This document shows, in pieces, positions 13,403-28,402 of a stretch of 64,000 nt of DNA. Under the pieces are notes generated by a model. That model saw nothing but the letters and a program-made list of their open reading frames with translations. It had not been told where the DNA came from and ran no database searches. The stretch lies in NCBI GenBank assembly GCA_017590115.1, contig JAGGNK010013003.1:62001-126000 (forward strand), in the 5' to 3' direction. The translations under genes were made by a program, and so were the position numbers. The stretch is from Montifringilla adamsi (lineage: Eukaryota; Chordata; Aves; Passeriformes; Passeridae). Position 1 is the stretch's first letter. Every line of letters starts with the position of its first letter.

Positions 13403-15850
13403 ATTTTGCTTTCATTGTTGGTTTCATCCAATTAAAATTACCAGTTCTGCAACTAATGAAATAAAATAATCTTGTAAGATTTAATGACATTGGATGCAGA
13501 AACATGTGAAAGAAATCTGGCCTCAGTCCTAAAGAATATGTTAGACCTTCAAATATTCAGTTTTGTACCAGCTTTTAAATTCAAAGCCCAAACCTATCTG
13601 TGCAGGAAGACCCAAATTTTATAATGTCCATGATCAATCCTTAGCACTTTGCATGCATAAAACCAATGCTCATTAGCACCTGTAAAGCTAATTCACTATG
13701 ATCTTTCTGATTCTGTTTTTCAGACATATATAAATAAAGTTATTAATTTATTTTAGACTTCAAATCCATATGAAAGTTGTAGATTTGGAAACAAGCTAAG
13801 GAAAAAAAAATAGAATTTTGTAATTTTGATTTTCAGCCCAGTTGTTAAAGCCTCACCCACAAACTTTGCACATGTAAGCTGTTTGCAGTAAGAGCCTATT
13901 TTTATTTTGGCCATTATAATATGAACTCAGATGATGCTTTTAATTTTTGTTAATGATCCCTAATATGAACACTTTTCCTCAGCCCTTCCAAAGTTATTCA
14001 AACCTTTGTAATACACAGTACTGTATAACACAGAGGTAAAACACTGTGCCCTGCATGCCTCTGGCAGTTTATTTGCTGATGAAGGACTCCTTCTTACAGG
14101 AAGCTGAGTGGTGGCTCAACTAATCAAATTCTACAGTAGATAAGAAAGAAGGAATAGCACCAAATTTGCAGCTTCAAGGTGAACTCTGTGTCATGACAAA
14201 CTATTTGACAGTCACTGATCTAAATGCCTTGGGATTTGTACTGCAAACTTGAATAGCCATATGCTTACCACCGAAACGTGCCAAAGGCAGCTGTTCTTCC
14301 ACAGGGCTTGAAGTTTGTTTACCAGTACATATTAATAAAAATACATTTAATAATGGCTTTAGTACCTTCCTCCCTGACTCTCAAAGACTAACAGCTCCAA
14401 GAGAGTTTTAAAAGGTATATACATCTACATCTGAACTTTTTGTGTATCCATGGACAACTCTGAACTGAAGTAATATGAGGACCATAAATAAACCATACAT
14501 AAAGTCATTATAAACATTGTTATCTATCAAGCAACCTGCAGTAGAAGGCTGAAGACAAATGCACCTTCTTTTTGAAAGAGCTTTTTCCTCCTCCTCAGTG
14601 CAGTTTTTATACTCCACTCAGTCACCACAGGTGAGTTTTCTTTCTTTCAGGTAACAGGCTTGAGCTGAATTTGTGCTGGAGCTGTTCCCCAAGGAAGCAG
14701 TGTGGTGCACCTGAGCCCACCCTCAGAGCATCTCCACCTCTGCCAGACCAGTCTCACCACACACTTCCTTGGGAGGGAGCACCCCTTTTCATTACTTCCA
14801 CGAAGTTTTGGAAATAAGCTAATCCTTACACAATCTTGGCATTAACTATGCTTTCTTACCACACTGATTCAACATGAACCCCTTTCATCATTATAAGAGA
14901 GAACACAGACATGAAACCCACCAAAGAATTAAATTAGCTTTTAAAAGTCTAAATTGTCTGATTGTTTCTGGAGAAGATTTTACCTATGAGGACCACAGGG
15001 TTTTTTACTGTGAATAAAGCAGACATTAAGGTATTTATCCAGGAAAAGACAGTTTAAGAAGAAAGGCTCTATTTCAAGTGTGAATTTGCTGCTTTGTTCT
15101 ATTCAAATGCAAAACAGTGTTGTTGCTTATTATATTGCCACTTTCAAAGTTGCTTAATTTACATAAAAATTAACTAGACTCTTCTTTTGCATGCATCAAG
15201 TATTCATGGTTAGCTATCTATGTATATTTAATATATTTCCATGTCATCATCCATTGCTAGGTAATTAGTTCCTGGAACTCTTACTGTGTTTCAAACGGTG
15301 AAACATAAGAAGATCTTATTTAACATCAAGTTTCCATTCAATAGATGAGTAGCAATTTCCCCTCATCTTCACCTCTTCTGTGTTTTGCTTCTTTTTTTTC
15401 TGATGTTTTACATTTAAAGGAGATGTGCATTTCAGTTTCACTCAGCTGAGTTCAAACACACATCTAAAGCTCTCCCCTCCTCTGTACTGCCCCTTCTCAA
15501 AGTCATTCTACCTATCCCAACATACTGACATACAAGATACGCAGAGAAAGCCTCACTGAAATTTAGAATAAATACATCAATACCTGTTTGACACAGTGGG
15601 ATTTTAAAAATTGCTGTATATAGACATTATACATTATTTTTTTGTCACATGCAAGAATGCATGCAACTGCCTTTCTAGTACAGTCAATATGAAATTTTCT
15701 ACTAACTTCAACAAGGGAGGGATTCTGCAAAGATCTGGTGGCCAAAACAGACACCTAAAATTATCTTAATGCAATCCTGTGCTAAAAGCCACTGAAATTT
15801 CTGGAAAGGAATTTCTAGATAATGACTAGATGAGACAGAACTCCTGTATT

Positions 15851-15878
15851 AAAAAAAAAAAAAGAAAAAGAAAAAAAG
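15851..15878 (+). repeat. Poly-A / A-rich tract
   Basis: Thirteen A followed by interspersed G. I see no retroposed gene body directly upstream that would explain it as a retrotransposition tail. Confidence 0.8.
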
Positions 15879-18800
15879 CAACACAAAACATTAAAAATGT
15901 TTGTATTTTGACAGTACACTAAGACTGGGCAACACCAAGGTATTGGAATAGCTGGGGCACAGGTTTGACAAAAACAACTTTGCCATTTCCTTGCCTCTTA
16001 AGATACCTAAACCAGTTTTCAGTTCTGGGATTAGGTTCCACTCACATCTGCTATTCCTGGGCTAGACACTTTGCACCAAATGTCACCTACACTTACCAAG
16101 GTGACTACATGCTGTTTGTTTGCTAGCAGAGGCTTAATCTCTTTTCCTTTCCAGACTTGGTGTTCCAGGTATTTATTTTTAAGGCTAGTCAAAAATTTAT
16201 GCAAAGCTACAGCTGGACACCTCCCCCCAGGTCTGTGCCTCCTGCCCAGAGCATCACTGAAGTTCTGGTACAGATGTTCCTGTCCCTCACCGAGCTTTCC
16301 TCACACATCCTCTGGGAGCTTTCCTCAGCATGGATCTGCCTTCCAATCTGATAGATAAGATCATTCAAGCACATCACCCACGGAAAGCAAATTCCTTTGA
16401 GACTGACCAGCTGGCTGTCTAAAACACGAGTTTGTGGGACTAGACTACTGATCATGACTATTCATAAAGAGAGTTCATTGAATTTCACTCAGAATGTCAT
16501 CTATGGGGTGCATTATTTACACCGAACAAAAAACAAGGAACCAACTACGTTTCAGCAGAGTTGAGTTGGAAAGTTTACTATCACAAGTGTCTGTTGTATG
16601 GCAAGAAATTCTATGCATTGTATGCTGGATTAAAACATTGTTGTACTGGGCAACTTCGAGGCACCAGCACAACCAGGGATGCCTTGGATGGAGGTATGCA
16701 GAGAAGAGAAGAGTCCTTCTGACAAATGCCTTATCTGGAGTGACTTTCTTGAAGAAAATTAGCAAAGCATCATGTTTTTCATATTTGAGAGAGAGGCCTA
16801 TCCAAATTATGGCTTCTTTCAAGACAACAAGCTGAGCAAAACACACAGAAATTACTAGCAATTACTTGCACTGTAGTCAGTTCCAGAGCCAGAATATGGT
16901 GGTGGGTGCACAGAGAAGAAAGAAGAAATGTCCAATAGCCAAAATCAGGAATGCTTAAGATTTCTTAATTCTCTTGAACTGGAGAGTTTCCTCCCTTTGC
17001 TCTCAGATGAAGACTGAAAAAAGCCAGGTGGTGTAAGAGAGAAGGAACACTGAAGAATGAACAGTCTTCTGCAGAACTCTGATGCCACTTAGGACATTCT
17101 TGCAGGCCTATCTGAGGCAGGGGCATCAGGACACGCAGAGGACAGACTCACTCTACAGACTTGAAAGTATTACATGGAAGTGTATTTGGAGTACTTGTAG
17201 CAGGCAAGTGTAGAAAGAGAGCCTTCCTAAAAACCCTGCTAGTGTTCTAACCAAGTATGTGGAAAAGATTAAGAATTTGGATGACCCTGAGCTATTGTGT
17301 AATAGCACACATTGTAATTCACCTAAAAGATCTTTCTGGCTGATAAAGAGGTAGTTGGCCATCAGGCTAAAATCTAAGCATGCTGCTGTTCAGGATGGAG
17401 TATACTGGCAAAGGCACCAAATTCCAAAGCTGCTGTAGGATGCCAGAAAGGCAGCTCCATTTTACCAGAATTGCCCACTATGGTATTAAGGCTAGATTAA
17501 TTTGACCATTGTGACAAACACAAGTGGCCTGTGGCGACATCAGTTACATAAAGGCACTCTGCTTCCTCTTCTACCCCTTCCTTGTCAGCAACTTGCATCA
17601 GATGGCGTCCAATTAATCTATTTCAGTGCCAAGGTTGTGCTGATAAGAATCTGCTCCTCTGGACTGGATTGCTTCAATCTCATTTTACCTTGGTTGATAA
17701 ATCAGAATGTTTGAGATCTTAATGTAAATTTGAACCACAAATATGCAAATATATTAGTTACTGCTCTTTGGTTTTGACCAAAGTAGAGTATTATGGAAAA
17801 ACAAGAGAAAGAATAATTTATCTCATCTATGTCAGCATTTTGTTTCTCTTGTAACTTTAAGTGACTTCTTTGGTTTATTCCTATTTAACCAGGCTCCCTA
17901 GTGTATTTATCTGGTTCTGAACATTCTTTTGTATAATAAACACTGCCGAAAATAATATCTTATGAACTACAATAACAGCCTGAAAAAGAGACTTTATCCT
18001 TACACTATTCTAAAACCATTTTCCGATAATAGTCACATTTAGATATGCTTCAAAATTCACCCAACATTTTCAAACACAAAATTTGTTTCCCCAAACCTTA
18101 TTTCCCTTGAGTAAGAATACCTGGTTCTCAGAGTTCATTGTAATGCTAATGAAAACCTTTTTTCATACTGACTTAGTTGAAGGATATCCTGTCCTTCTGC
18201 TGCATTATTAATACTGCCAAACCACTGGAAAACTAATTGCAAATGCCAATTCACTTAGTGCTATCATTCGGCTCTACAGAATTTTCCATTTTAGCTACAG
18301 TGTGTGCAAAGTAGCAGACAAAATATATTTTACATGCAGGTCTCAACAGTCTTTGTTTATTTTGTGACAAAAGCCTGACCAGCATACTGTTCATGTTCCT
18401 ATTAGTTTCTTAGTGTGTTTAGTATTTTTCAGAGAATGATTATTGTGAAGCGTCATACTCCTGGGATTAAAACTATGCTGGTGCTCCTTTTCAAGACAGC
18501 TCTTGATTTTTTTCTTTCCACATCAGGTGTGCATAGCAAATTCCAGGGAAGAAAAAGCAACGTGACATTTCTGCTCCATAAAGCAGAAGTAAAATTTTGT
18601 AATGAAAGTTAACAAAGAAATATATCACTTGAAAATTAGAAAAGGTTTTGTGTGGTCTTTTATTTCTTTGTTGTGGAGGGTTTTGTCCTTTTCTTTTTTT
18701 TTTAAGAGAACAAAATCTTAGAGCTAGATGCCTATTATGTAACCATGTGCAAGTATCTCTTTGACAGACCACTGTTTCCCAAAGTGTAGTCTGGATTACT

Positions 18801-21800
18801 CATGGGCATAAACCCCATTATTGTATTGTATTGTGTTTACAAGATGTGGATGCATGTGCTGCTGTGAAAGTATGAATCTTCAAGCCTCTAATTTCTTTCA
18901 TCTATCTCCATTATTTCCATCCTTTTGTATTTGCCACAACTCTTCTACTAAAATAATGAAAATATCTTAGGAATGTGTTTCTGGATAGCAAAATATTTTG
19001 AGAAAACAATGCTGAAATAACAGCTGTAAAAGAGTTACTATAGAATATTTGAAAATGAAGGCAACATTTCAGGAGTTATGACCAGATACTCCCAAATTCC
19101 ACCTCTCTCCTAGGAAGAAAATGCATTTCCTCAGGTTCACAGCTCTTGGGCTCTTCCAGAGAATGTTACAGATTATGGAATTTTCTTTATCCTCTCATAG
19201 CTTCTCAGACAGCAGATCAGCTTCAAAGTCCTGCCAGCAAAAGCTCTCCATTCTGACTTTTTTTACTGTAGTTTGAAATGAAAAAGCATGAAATACATTG
19301 TTAGAAGCTTGCCATTCTAAGCAAAGAAAATACCAAACTGGCAAAACACGTTTGTTCTCTTGTTCCAAAGCGAGCACCACAAGAGGGCTGCATTCAATCT
19401 CCCTTCCTAAAATTCCCATTTCTCAGTATTTAGTTACACAATCTGAATGCTTGACACTTTCCTCCTGTGTTGCTTTGAAAAGAAGCAGTGCCCTGTGAAG
19501 TCTTTTCACTTGTAGATCAGGACAGGGCATCCTGGACAGCAGATGCCTGAACAGCTTCCAAGCAATGTCTACCCACTTAATCGAGTTCCTGCCCTCACCC
19601 AGCTCAGAGGCAGCAATGGGCCTTCAGCAAGAGGCCAGTGAAACTCATTCTGAACCACAATCTCTTCAGTTTGGGTGTAAAGCAGCCCTGGTCTGCCCAC
19701 AGTGCTTTCAGTCAGCTGAGAGGGAGGGGCAAAGTAAAACCATTTTGCTTGTAAAAAATCATGGGGCATATATCCTTATGCATAAATTCTCGAAGGCTAA
19801 GTAAGATTTGTTTTCTGTAATTGTGTTAATGGGGTTTTTACCATATGATCCTCCTCCTAAACAGCTTGCCAAGTGAGATGGAAATCTGCCACCAAAACTC
19901 CTCCATATACATACACACAGTTCTGTATGTTCACAGTATACCACACCTTACAAGAAAAAGCCCCACCATTTAAGTCACAGGCACATTATATTCTATCAGC
20001 ATTTTGGCTGTTCAGTTTTAATGAATTCTGTGCTGTCCACTACTGTTCAAACAAGAAGACATGAAAAAGAATATGCTGCTGGTTGATTACATGTGCCAGA
20101 ATACAGAAAGGCACAAGACTGAAAGTCAAGAGATTTTATCCCTTCAAGGAGGAGAATAATCCTTTGAAAATGTTCTATCCTAATGTACAATACTGCTATT
20201 ATAAATCAGAACTTATGTATATATTTGAACATTGAGTGCATGCTTACGTGTGTGTCTCAGTGTGTAATGTCAACTGAATTTGTCAGCACCACAGGTAGCA
20301 TAAATTCTGATGAATCTCCACAGCCTCTATGGCTTGGAATGTATTATTAACAGGTTTATTAAATATTTGCAATGCTGTGTGCATGCAGAGTGCACTGTTT
20401 GAGACAGCTATGGCTTAACTGCTACCTGTTCCAGCAAAGCTTATACACCAGTGAGATGGGCGTTTCAGACACACCAAAACAAAATCCCTGCCTCAAAAAG
20501 ACACAGGCCTCACAGATGGGATGGGAGCAACAGGAAGGAAAGAAGGAGCCACAGAGCTGCTGAGCATATGTTTCATTTAATTCTCTGATACGAGCTACAA
20601 AAGCAGGCAAGAAAAGGGCTGATAAAGGATGGCAGGGAGCTTTCAGGTCTGTTGGAAGGAATGCTTTTTGGATAAGTGAAGGCAGAAGTCGCCTGGTTAA
20701 ATCACAATGGTGCTGCTGACAGGATGAACCTGCAGAGCACTTAGACAAAGAATGCTTTTGAGGGATGATTTTTCAAAAGCATCCAAGCAAATTTAAAAGA
20801 ACACTCATTCTTATAGGATCTTAAATGGGACTTATGTCCCTAAGGCCTGCCCTCTGTGTTTGGCTTTTAAACGCCAGTACCCATAGCAACTTCAAGGCAA
20901 CGCAAACGTGCCATTGCTCACAAATTCCAAAGACTCTGAAGCATTTTGAAAATGCCTCTCTTCTTTTTATTTATTGTGCATGCTCTTCTTTTCTCCTAAT
21001 AGATGTCCTTACTGTCTGCCATGCCACAATCCATCAGGTCAGGCTGGCTCCTTTCAGAACAGAGCAGGTGACCAGGAGAAGCCCTGCTCAGGTCCCTACT
21101 TCTGGAATTATTTAATAATCATTAAGAGCATTTATTTTTATTGCTGCACTGCAAGGGCAACAATGACTATCTATGCAAACAAAATGACAGTTTTGCATAA
21201 GTCTAAATATAGATGATGGGCATTTCAGAGATGCTTATTTTAAGATATTATTTGTTTTTAATGGTATGAAATAGAATTAAGGACACTAATGAGTCAAATG
21301 TGTATTAAAACAGTTCTCCAACTCTTAACTGGTAATCATTCTACAAATAAATGAATTTATGGGAAAATATATTCAAACCCTATAGTTGTAGTATACTTCA
21401 TTACAACACTTACTGCATGTTGCACTTCAAATTAGTGGCATGGCACACAGGCAGTAAAGGGAAACCCTTCCTATATCCTACCAACTTTTAGTGAGAACAC
21501 AGAGAGCCAAGACCTTACTTCCTGCCCTCCAAAACCCTGCAGTTCAGAAAAAGGTTGACAAAATAAGTCCCAAAGACAGGAATATTTCAGATTACATATA
21601 AAGTGATGAATGAAGTGTAGAGGTGAATTTATGCTGAAGTTTATGTTTTGATAAAAATCTATTTTAAAAAGCATTTATGCTCTACTACAATTTTTCCCAA
21701 GCTCCTCTGCCCCCTGATGTTTTTCATTTTTCAATATCAGTCCCATAGCAACATCCAGGATTCATGGCTGTGGCACTGCTCAAACATCTCTGGAGCAGAG

Positions 21801-22374
21801 CCTTTGCAAATGGTTGCTAAACTCAGAGATCTGAGTCAGCTTGGAAAAGTCTGATGCTGGGCTCATTTTTTATATCCTGAAAATAGTGGCAGGGGACTGG
21901 GAGGAGGGCAAAGGGAAGGAGAGCTGAAACTGCAACAGCAGAAAGGAATGAAAGAAACAAACTACTTAAGGTTTAATGATACATAAGCAACATATTTTGC
22001 AAGTAGATGAGATTGAAGGCTTTATTACTATCTTACAGATTTGAAGGCTACATCTGAACAGTTTGAGGATTCCAACATTTCCAGTAACTGAAAGGATACT
22101 CCATGGACCTTCTCCCCTGCCAGTAATTACTCATACAGAAAAGTGGTTATCAAGAATACACAAAACACATTTGCAGCAACCTTAATGCAGCTGGAAATAA
22201 AAACAGCTGGCATCTGCAAAAAGTGGAAGAGTGGAGAATCCAAAAAAATTACTGAGACTCCCCTGTACAATAGGACTCTTGATTTGGGATTAGTCTATTC
22301 AGCCTGTAGATGCTGCTATTTTTCTAATAAAACACATCAGGAAACATCATCTCCAAACGGAAACTAAAGCAGTT

Positions 22375-22388
22375 AAAAAAAAAAAAAA
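22375..22388 (+). repeat. Poly-A homopolymer (14)
   Basis: Fourteen consecutive A. No recognisable element or gene copy precedes it. Confidence 0.85.
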
Positions 22389-22984
22389 GAGACTATGGAA
22401 AAAGTATGTTTAGGTTCCTCTCTACTCAAGACTCCTTGAAGCAATTATCTGCCTTACTAATAAACTGAGCTGAGAAATGGGTAAACTGTGTAAAGCATGT
22501 GGTAATAGCATGTGAAACAAATAGATGCCAATACTATTCCTCTGTTTATAGGAATTAATTTCAACTTAGCAATAATTAAATATGCTACCAATTCAGCCAA
22601 CATCACCTGCAAATTCTTGGATCACTGGCTGACAAGAATGAGCAGTAATTAATGAACTTGTACTTTACCTCAGGCTCACCTATTGTCTGTCCTAAGTCTT
22701 TAAAAAGAACCATAAAGCTCAGTACTCAAAACACTCAAATCGATAAATGACCTTTCAAAACACACACCCAGAGAGATGCTGACCCAGTCTAGACCAGCAG
22801 ATACACCTTGTTACTCACACTCCTGGTCCAACACCTAGTCAAAGCACATTAACTACTAGAAAAGCCTTTCTTCAAAATATCTTCAAGAGGAAATAAACAT
22901 TAGATCAAAATCAAAGAGCAGGACATTTTCATAATTCTGAAGAAAATAATTCTAGTTTTTCCTGAAAAAATCATTTTTCCTGAA

Positions 22985-23910
22985 CTCATCGGTGGCCAAG
23001 CTTCATTTTTACAAATGCAATCTGATGAGCTAGCATCGTTCCAGGCCTCCAGTTGAAGCAATTAAAAAAGTCCAAACTCGCCAAACATTACCACATCGTT
23101 ACCACAGATACTGTGTATTCTGAGTCAAGGGAAAACAGTGGAAACCTCTAATACCACTGTGGGGTAACTGCTGGCAAATGATAAGTTTTTAGTATGGTTA
23201 CCACTGCAACTATTAATAACCTGTGAGGAGGTAAATGGAAAATGATCCACTGCATGGTGTATCTGCTTGTCACAAGCCATGACTCACGCGTGAGAGACTG
23301 CAAGGGAATTACTGCAGTAGGTGGACGTTGAGAGGCTCGAGAAGGTAAAACCTGAAATATTTCCGATGAATACCACAGATGTGTGGTGACTCAAACGTGT
23401 CACCCTGCAACACTAAAGGGGCAGCGATTCTTACACCATAAACCCTCCAGTGGAAAGGCTCTACTCCCTTCTCAATAGCAGTGGGGGGTGGAAAGAGGAA
23501 AGGATGGGGGCTGACAGAAAAGAGTGGTTTGGAAGAAGCAAATCCTTCCCAGGAGGAATGAAACAATGGACTGTTTTCCAGAGGTGGGGCGAGCAGTGTA
23601 GAATGTTGCTCCAGTAAGACATGAAAGAAGAGAAACAGAAACTTCAACGTGTACCAAAGGCCAGAAAATAGCTAACAGAAAGCTGGTGCTCATTCTGAGA
23701 AGTACATCACAGCCAACACACGCAGATGTTTGCAAGACATGGAAATCATCAGCGGTTAACATGATTCTGGAAAAAGTCGAGCTGCCCTTTCCCATGTTCC
23801 AGAGTACAGAGACAACTGTCAGCATTTGCAATAAAGCACAACAGCCTGCATCCGATTTTCTGCTTTGCTGAATTTCACAGACATGCCCAGTGATAAAAGC
23901 GTGCTTTTGA
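22985..23910. other. CpG-enriched, non-repetitive intronic stretch
   Basis: I count about 18 CpG dinucleotides in roughly 920 bases, against only a handful per kb in the neighbouring intron. A perfect 12-bp palindrome CTCACGCGTGAG lies at 23283-23294. A 196-codon open frame (24062 down to 23472, minus strand) overlaps it, but its translation has no recognisable domain. Possible readings are an unmethylated regulatory element, a remnant of an unrecognised insertion, or chance. Confidence 0.55.
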
Positions 23911-26900
23911 ACCAGGTCCCTGCTTTTTCTTTTAAATATAACTAATGTTATGAATTTTTTACTGACACACAAAAGGCATAAAAAGTATGCAAGCTTAAAT
24001 TTACATAGTGATATTTCTGTATCAAAAGCTATGCTATTTAATGCACAGGATCCAATTCTCATAAAAGCAGAAGATCAATTACAGCAGTCAGTGAAGCTCC
24101 AATACTGCATTTTCAGCTAAAAACTTGCTCAAAGCACTTTCACAATAGCTCAGTAATTTCAGAGTATCAATCTACTTAGTAACATGACTCTGGGAGGAAC
24201 ACATGCACAGAAGAAAAAGGAATCATGAAGAAAGAATTTCCTTGCATTAAGGAATGATGGTTTAGAGCTGCTGTTTAATCTCTGCATATCTGATGGACAT
24301 ACGGATGAAATTAGTTGATTGAGGACCGAAAGCTAAGGATGATGTGGACACTTATGTTTTCCTGTTTCAAAAACAGACTGGTTTTAGTTTACACAACTGA
24401 GCAACCAGCACAAACAGGCAAGAGCTGCTCTGAGAGATGGCAGTGCTGGTCAGCGTGCAAGCTCTGGCCTTGCCAAAACCCACAGAAATTTTGGCAGCGG
24501 CCCAACATATGATTCTAGGAGTCAGAAATCTGTTCAGTCACAAAGAGGGAGGCTAAATTTCGTTGAAACAACAAATCTAACCTTTTCTGTCATTTGATGT
24601 GGGGTCTTTCTATGTCCTATACCTTTGTTACACACAAGACAAATTATGGACAAACCTGGAAACTGCTGCAGTCCTGCTACATAGCTCTGTTTGGGCACAT
24701 AAAACCTCTGCAGGTAATTCAGCAGACACTTCTGTGATTGAGACCCACATGCCTCACCCAATATATATGTGAAGAGGAAAGAAACTATGTAATCAAAATA
24801 AAAAGCAGTACATATTCAATATGTACATTTATTCATTCATACACCCCTCTTACCACAGCCTGAACATTTCAGTCAATGAGTAGACCTGATTTTCACACTC
24901 GCATCAATTTTCTCTTTAAAAAACGCAACACACTTAGAAATTGGTATTACTTTGATTTATGTTTGAAAGAACGAATAGCATCTGCCTGGTAAGCTGTAGG
25001 TGCTTTGGACATAAGTGTCATCAACACCAGAAGACAAGCCCTTGGCAGTCTCCTGGTAGCATTTCTCACTGACTTTTCATCAACTCATACAAGCAACCTT
25101 CTGCCTCTCTTTCAAAGCTGGAGTAAGAAAAAAGCTCTGAGAGCTCATAAACTCTGGCTACTTCAAGCTGAAGGGTTTCATTAATGAATATTCTTGGTGC
25201 ACAGCAAGGATGTCTAGGCACTGCTCACAAAGACCTGCTGCCTAACCCTGGCTATTTCACACCCCAGCAAAGGGGAGCCAAACTGTGTGTCAGCTTTCAG
25301 GATCATCTCCTACTGACTACCCTCTATATTGATCTGCAAATCACAAACTGCCTCCCTACATTATTAGCTCAAAAGTGCCGTGTAAGCAAATTGCACCAGA
25401 ACCCAAATAAATGCCATGAAGAGTTCAGTATATAAATATGCACATCTGGATACTCTAACTCACAGAAAATCTGAATCTGCACTACTACTAAATCTACATA
25501 ATAGTCACTAAGCATCCCAGGATTAAAGCATTTACAGTTTTATAGAGATAACATGGACTGAACACCTAAAGAAAACTTTCTTGCCCTAGCAATGAATCAG
25601 GTTGAATACCTGCATGTAATTACTGAAGCAACTTTAAAACCCAGGTATGAACATTAGAAGATACAGATTAGCTTCAACTGTGTGTGTATAAACATTAATT
25701 TTAGGGCAAAATTATCAATTCTGAACCAATCATGGAGAAAGGACGAGAATCAGTTTCTTTCCATCAGTAAGGACATACAATGAAGGCAAGCATGTTAAAT
25801 TTGTATCTTTGTTTATTTTGGGATCCTGCAGTTGGCAGATGTTGTCTGCAATATTTTTTTTCAGTTGGCTAATTATGAACCAGAACTAAATTCAAAGCTG
25901 AAATACTATAATAAGACAACTAATTCTGACTAGTCATTATACTGTACAACCAGTAAAATATAAACCCCATAATGGGAACATCCAGTCCAATGTATCCAGC
26001 TATTAAAGATTGTTGATGGCTGTAGAGGAAGTGTCAAAAAGAGGTCAGTTTAAATTTAATGTTGGCAGAAATGATTGTCTACAAAAGCATGAATAATCTT
26101 CTAATGATGCTTTAAAGTGTTAGCTCTGTCTTAACACTTACTGTTTATTTAGTCCTGAGAAAATGCTTAAAAGCCATGAAGCAATTTTAAGAAAACATTT
26201 GTAAACAGCTATTTTCTCTTGACAGACTATTTGGCTACAATTACAGATATTATGCCAAGATAATATATGTAATTCAATGAATCCAGACAATATTGAATCA
26301 AATCAAACCAGTATTATTTTCCATCTCTTTGAAACTGAGCATTCAAGTCAGCTGAACTTTCAATGTCATTTGGCACTTCAGAAAAAAACTTTACAAAATA
26401 CAAACAGGTCTGAAAACCTATACGTAATTTCTGAGTTATAGAAGGATCTCACAAAGTGGATCTTCAAGAACATTATATAAACCACAAATGTTTTCAATTA
26501 ACATTGCTAATGGCATGATTTTATAAAAGTCTTATTTAAATTCCTTCACATTTCAGCCCTTTTCGAAGTCCCACATTTTGTAAAAGGAGATGAGTTACCT
26601 TAACCCAAGTGCTGCCAAAAATTACTCCACACAAAACATCTACTCAAAATTTCAGGCTTAAAAAAAGGATTAAATATGATTTTAGGAGATGGCTAAAGAG
26701 AGGGATTAACTAAAAAAAGTAATGATCAATCCTCATTTTGGAGCCTGGAGTTCACTTTCTGCTGCACATTCACATGTTCTTACTCTGTCTTTCAAAAAAT
26801 GCTCATCTTTATTCCCCAAAGAAATACAGCAAAAATCTCTAGTAGTTTTTTACCAGGTGCTGGTTGAAATCAGGATTCCTCACAGCTCAGACAAGACAAA

Positions 26901-28380
26901 TTATTCACTTGATCAAGTGAACAGAAGTAGAAAGATGCAAATCACCGATTTTATTTCTCCTAGCTTTCCATCAACACTCAACCAACCAGGTATCTCTTGC
27001 TTGAAAACTAGCAACAGCTGAAGTCCTTATTCTCTTGAGTATATATATTATTAATTATACATCTAAAGCTTGTTCATAGTCTGTGTTTACTCTTGTGTGA
27101 TTCTATGGTTTCTATGAATAAGAAGACAATAATGTGATAATTTAAAAATAAAACAGTATTTTCACTGTTCTGGCACTTGAGCATAATGAAAGGAAAAACC
27201 AGTCAGCTTCTATGTGCGTTTCTGTTTAGAAGAGACAGCTTAGGGGGGAAGAGCTACCACTTAGATGAACCAGAATGGGGAAAGAAAAGGTATGACTTAA
27301 AAGCCAAGGAGATGCACTACCTAAACAACTTTTATTGTTTTTTGGTGGACATCATATAGGTCTTTTTTTCTTAGCTGCCAAAATCTCAGCAGTGACTTAG
27401 AAACCATCACAGCAGCATCTATGGGCCAAAGAAACCAAATAGTTGAAATAATGACCCTGTAAGACAGAGAAGCCAGCCTGAGGAGTTTGAGTGGATTTTT
27501 GCTACCTATGGAAAGCAAAGAGCAGGTAACTGCTTGGTTTATCCTGGCAGGGTGCAGACAGTGCTTCCTCACATAACAAACTCCTTTGCACAGACACAGG
27601 CAAAATATTATTGAAGGTTATTTTCACCTGAATCTTCATTTCCTATTCAGAAGGGTCACTAATAGTCATTTTTATATAATAAAAGGTAATTCTTTCATGC
27701 TACAGCTTGTGATGCATATTAATCAGTCTTCTTGCCAAATTAAATTAGTTTCTTGAACATTTGAAAAGCAGTTAAACTTCTAACAACATTTTCCCCCTCT
27801 TTTCATCAACCTATTTTTGGAGCAAAATAATGTACTCAGGCCTGAAGAAAAGACACTTGAGCCTCAGGAATGGAAAACAGCCACGAGCCAAAATGTATTC
27901 ACAGGAGAGCTATAGGGCAGTAAGGTTGTCATCTATGCACAAAAATGCATTCAAAGACGTAAACATGATGTTAAAATCTCTACCACTGCCCCCTCCATGT
28001 TGAAGTCACACACACTGCTTTGAGCCTGCAGGTATGAGGAGTAAAAAAAGAAAATACATCTGGTTTTATGATTATTACTATGATTGTAACATTAAGACAA
28101 TTCAGAAATGGAGACTCAGGTTAACACTATATCCCTTGACAGTCCTGGTTTTATTGACTACTGCTAGTATCAGAAATTGGGATTGTAAGAAAGCATTCTA
28201 TCAGTTTCAGTTATAACTCAAACCAGAGCTGCACAATAACACCAAGTACCAACTGGGCCACCTGCATCTGAATATCAGCCTTGATATCTATATTGTACAG
28301 ATTAAAAGGTAGATATAGATTTGCACATCTATATATAATATAATGAAGTATTTTGAAGTCCAGCAACTACAGTTGGGTTG

Positions 28381-28402
28381 CATATATATATACACACACA
28401 CA
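28381..28402 (+). repeat. Compound TA/CA microsatellite
   Basis: A (TA) run passes directly into an (AC) run, followed by seven A. It is short but of a type likely to vary in length between individuals. Confidence 0.88.
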
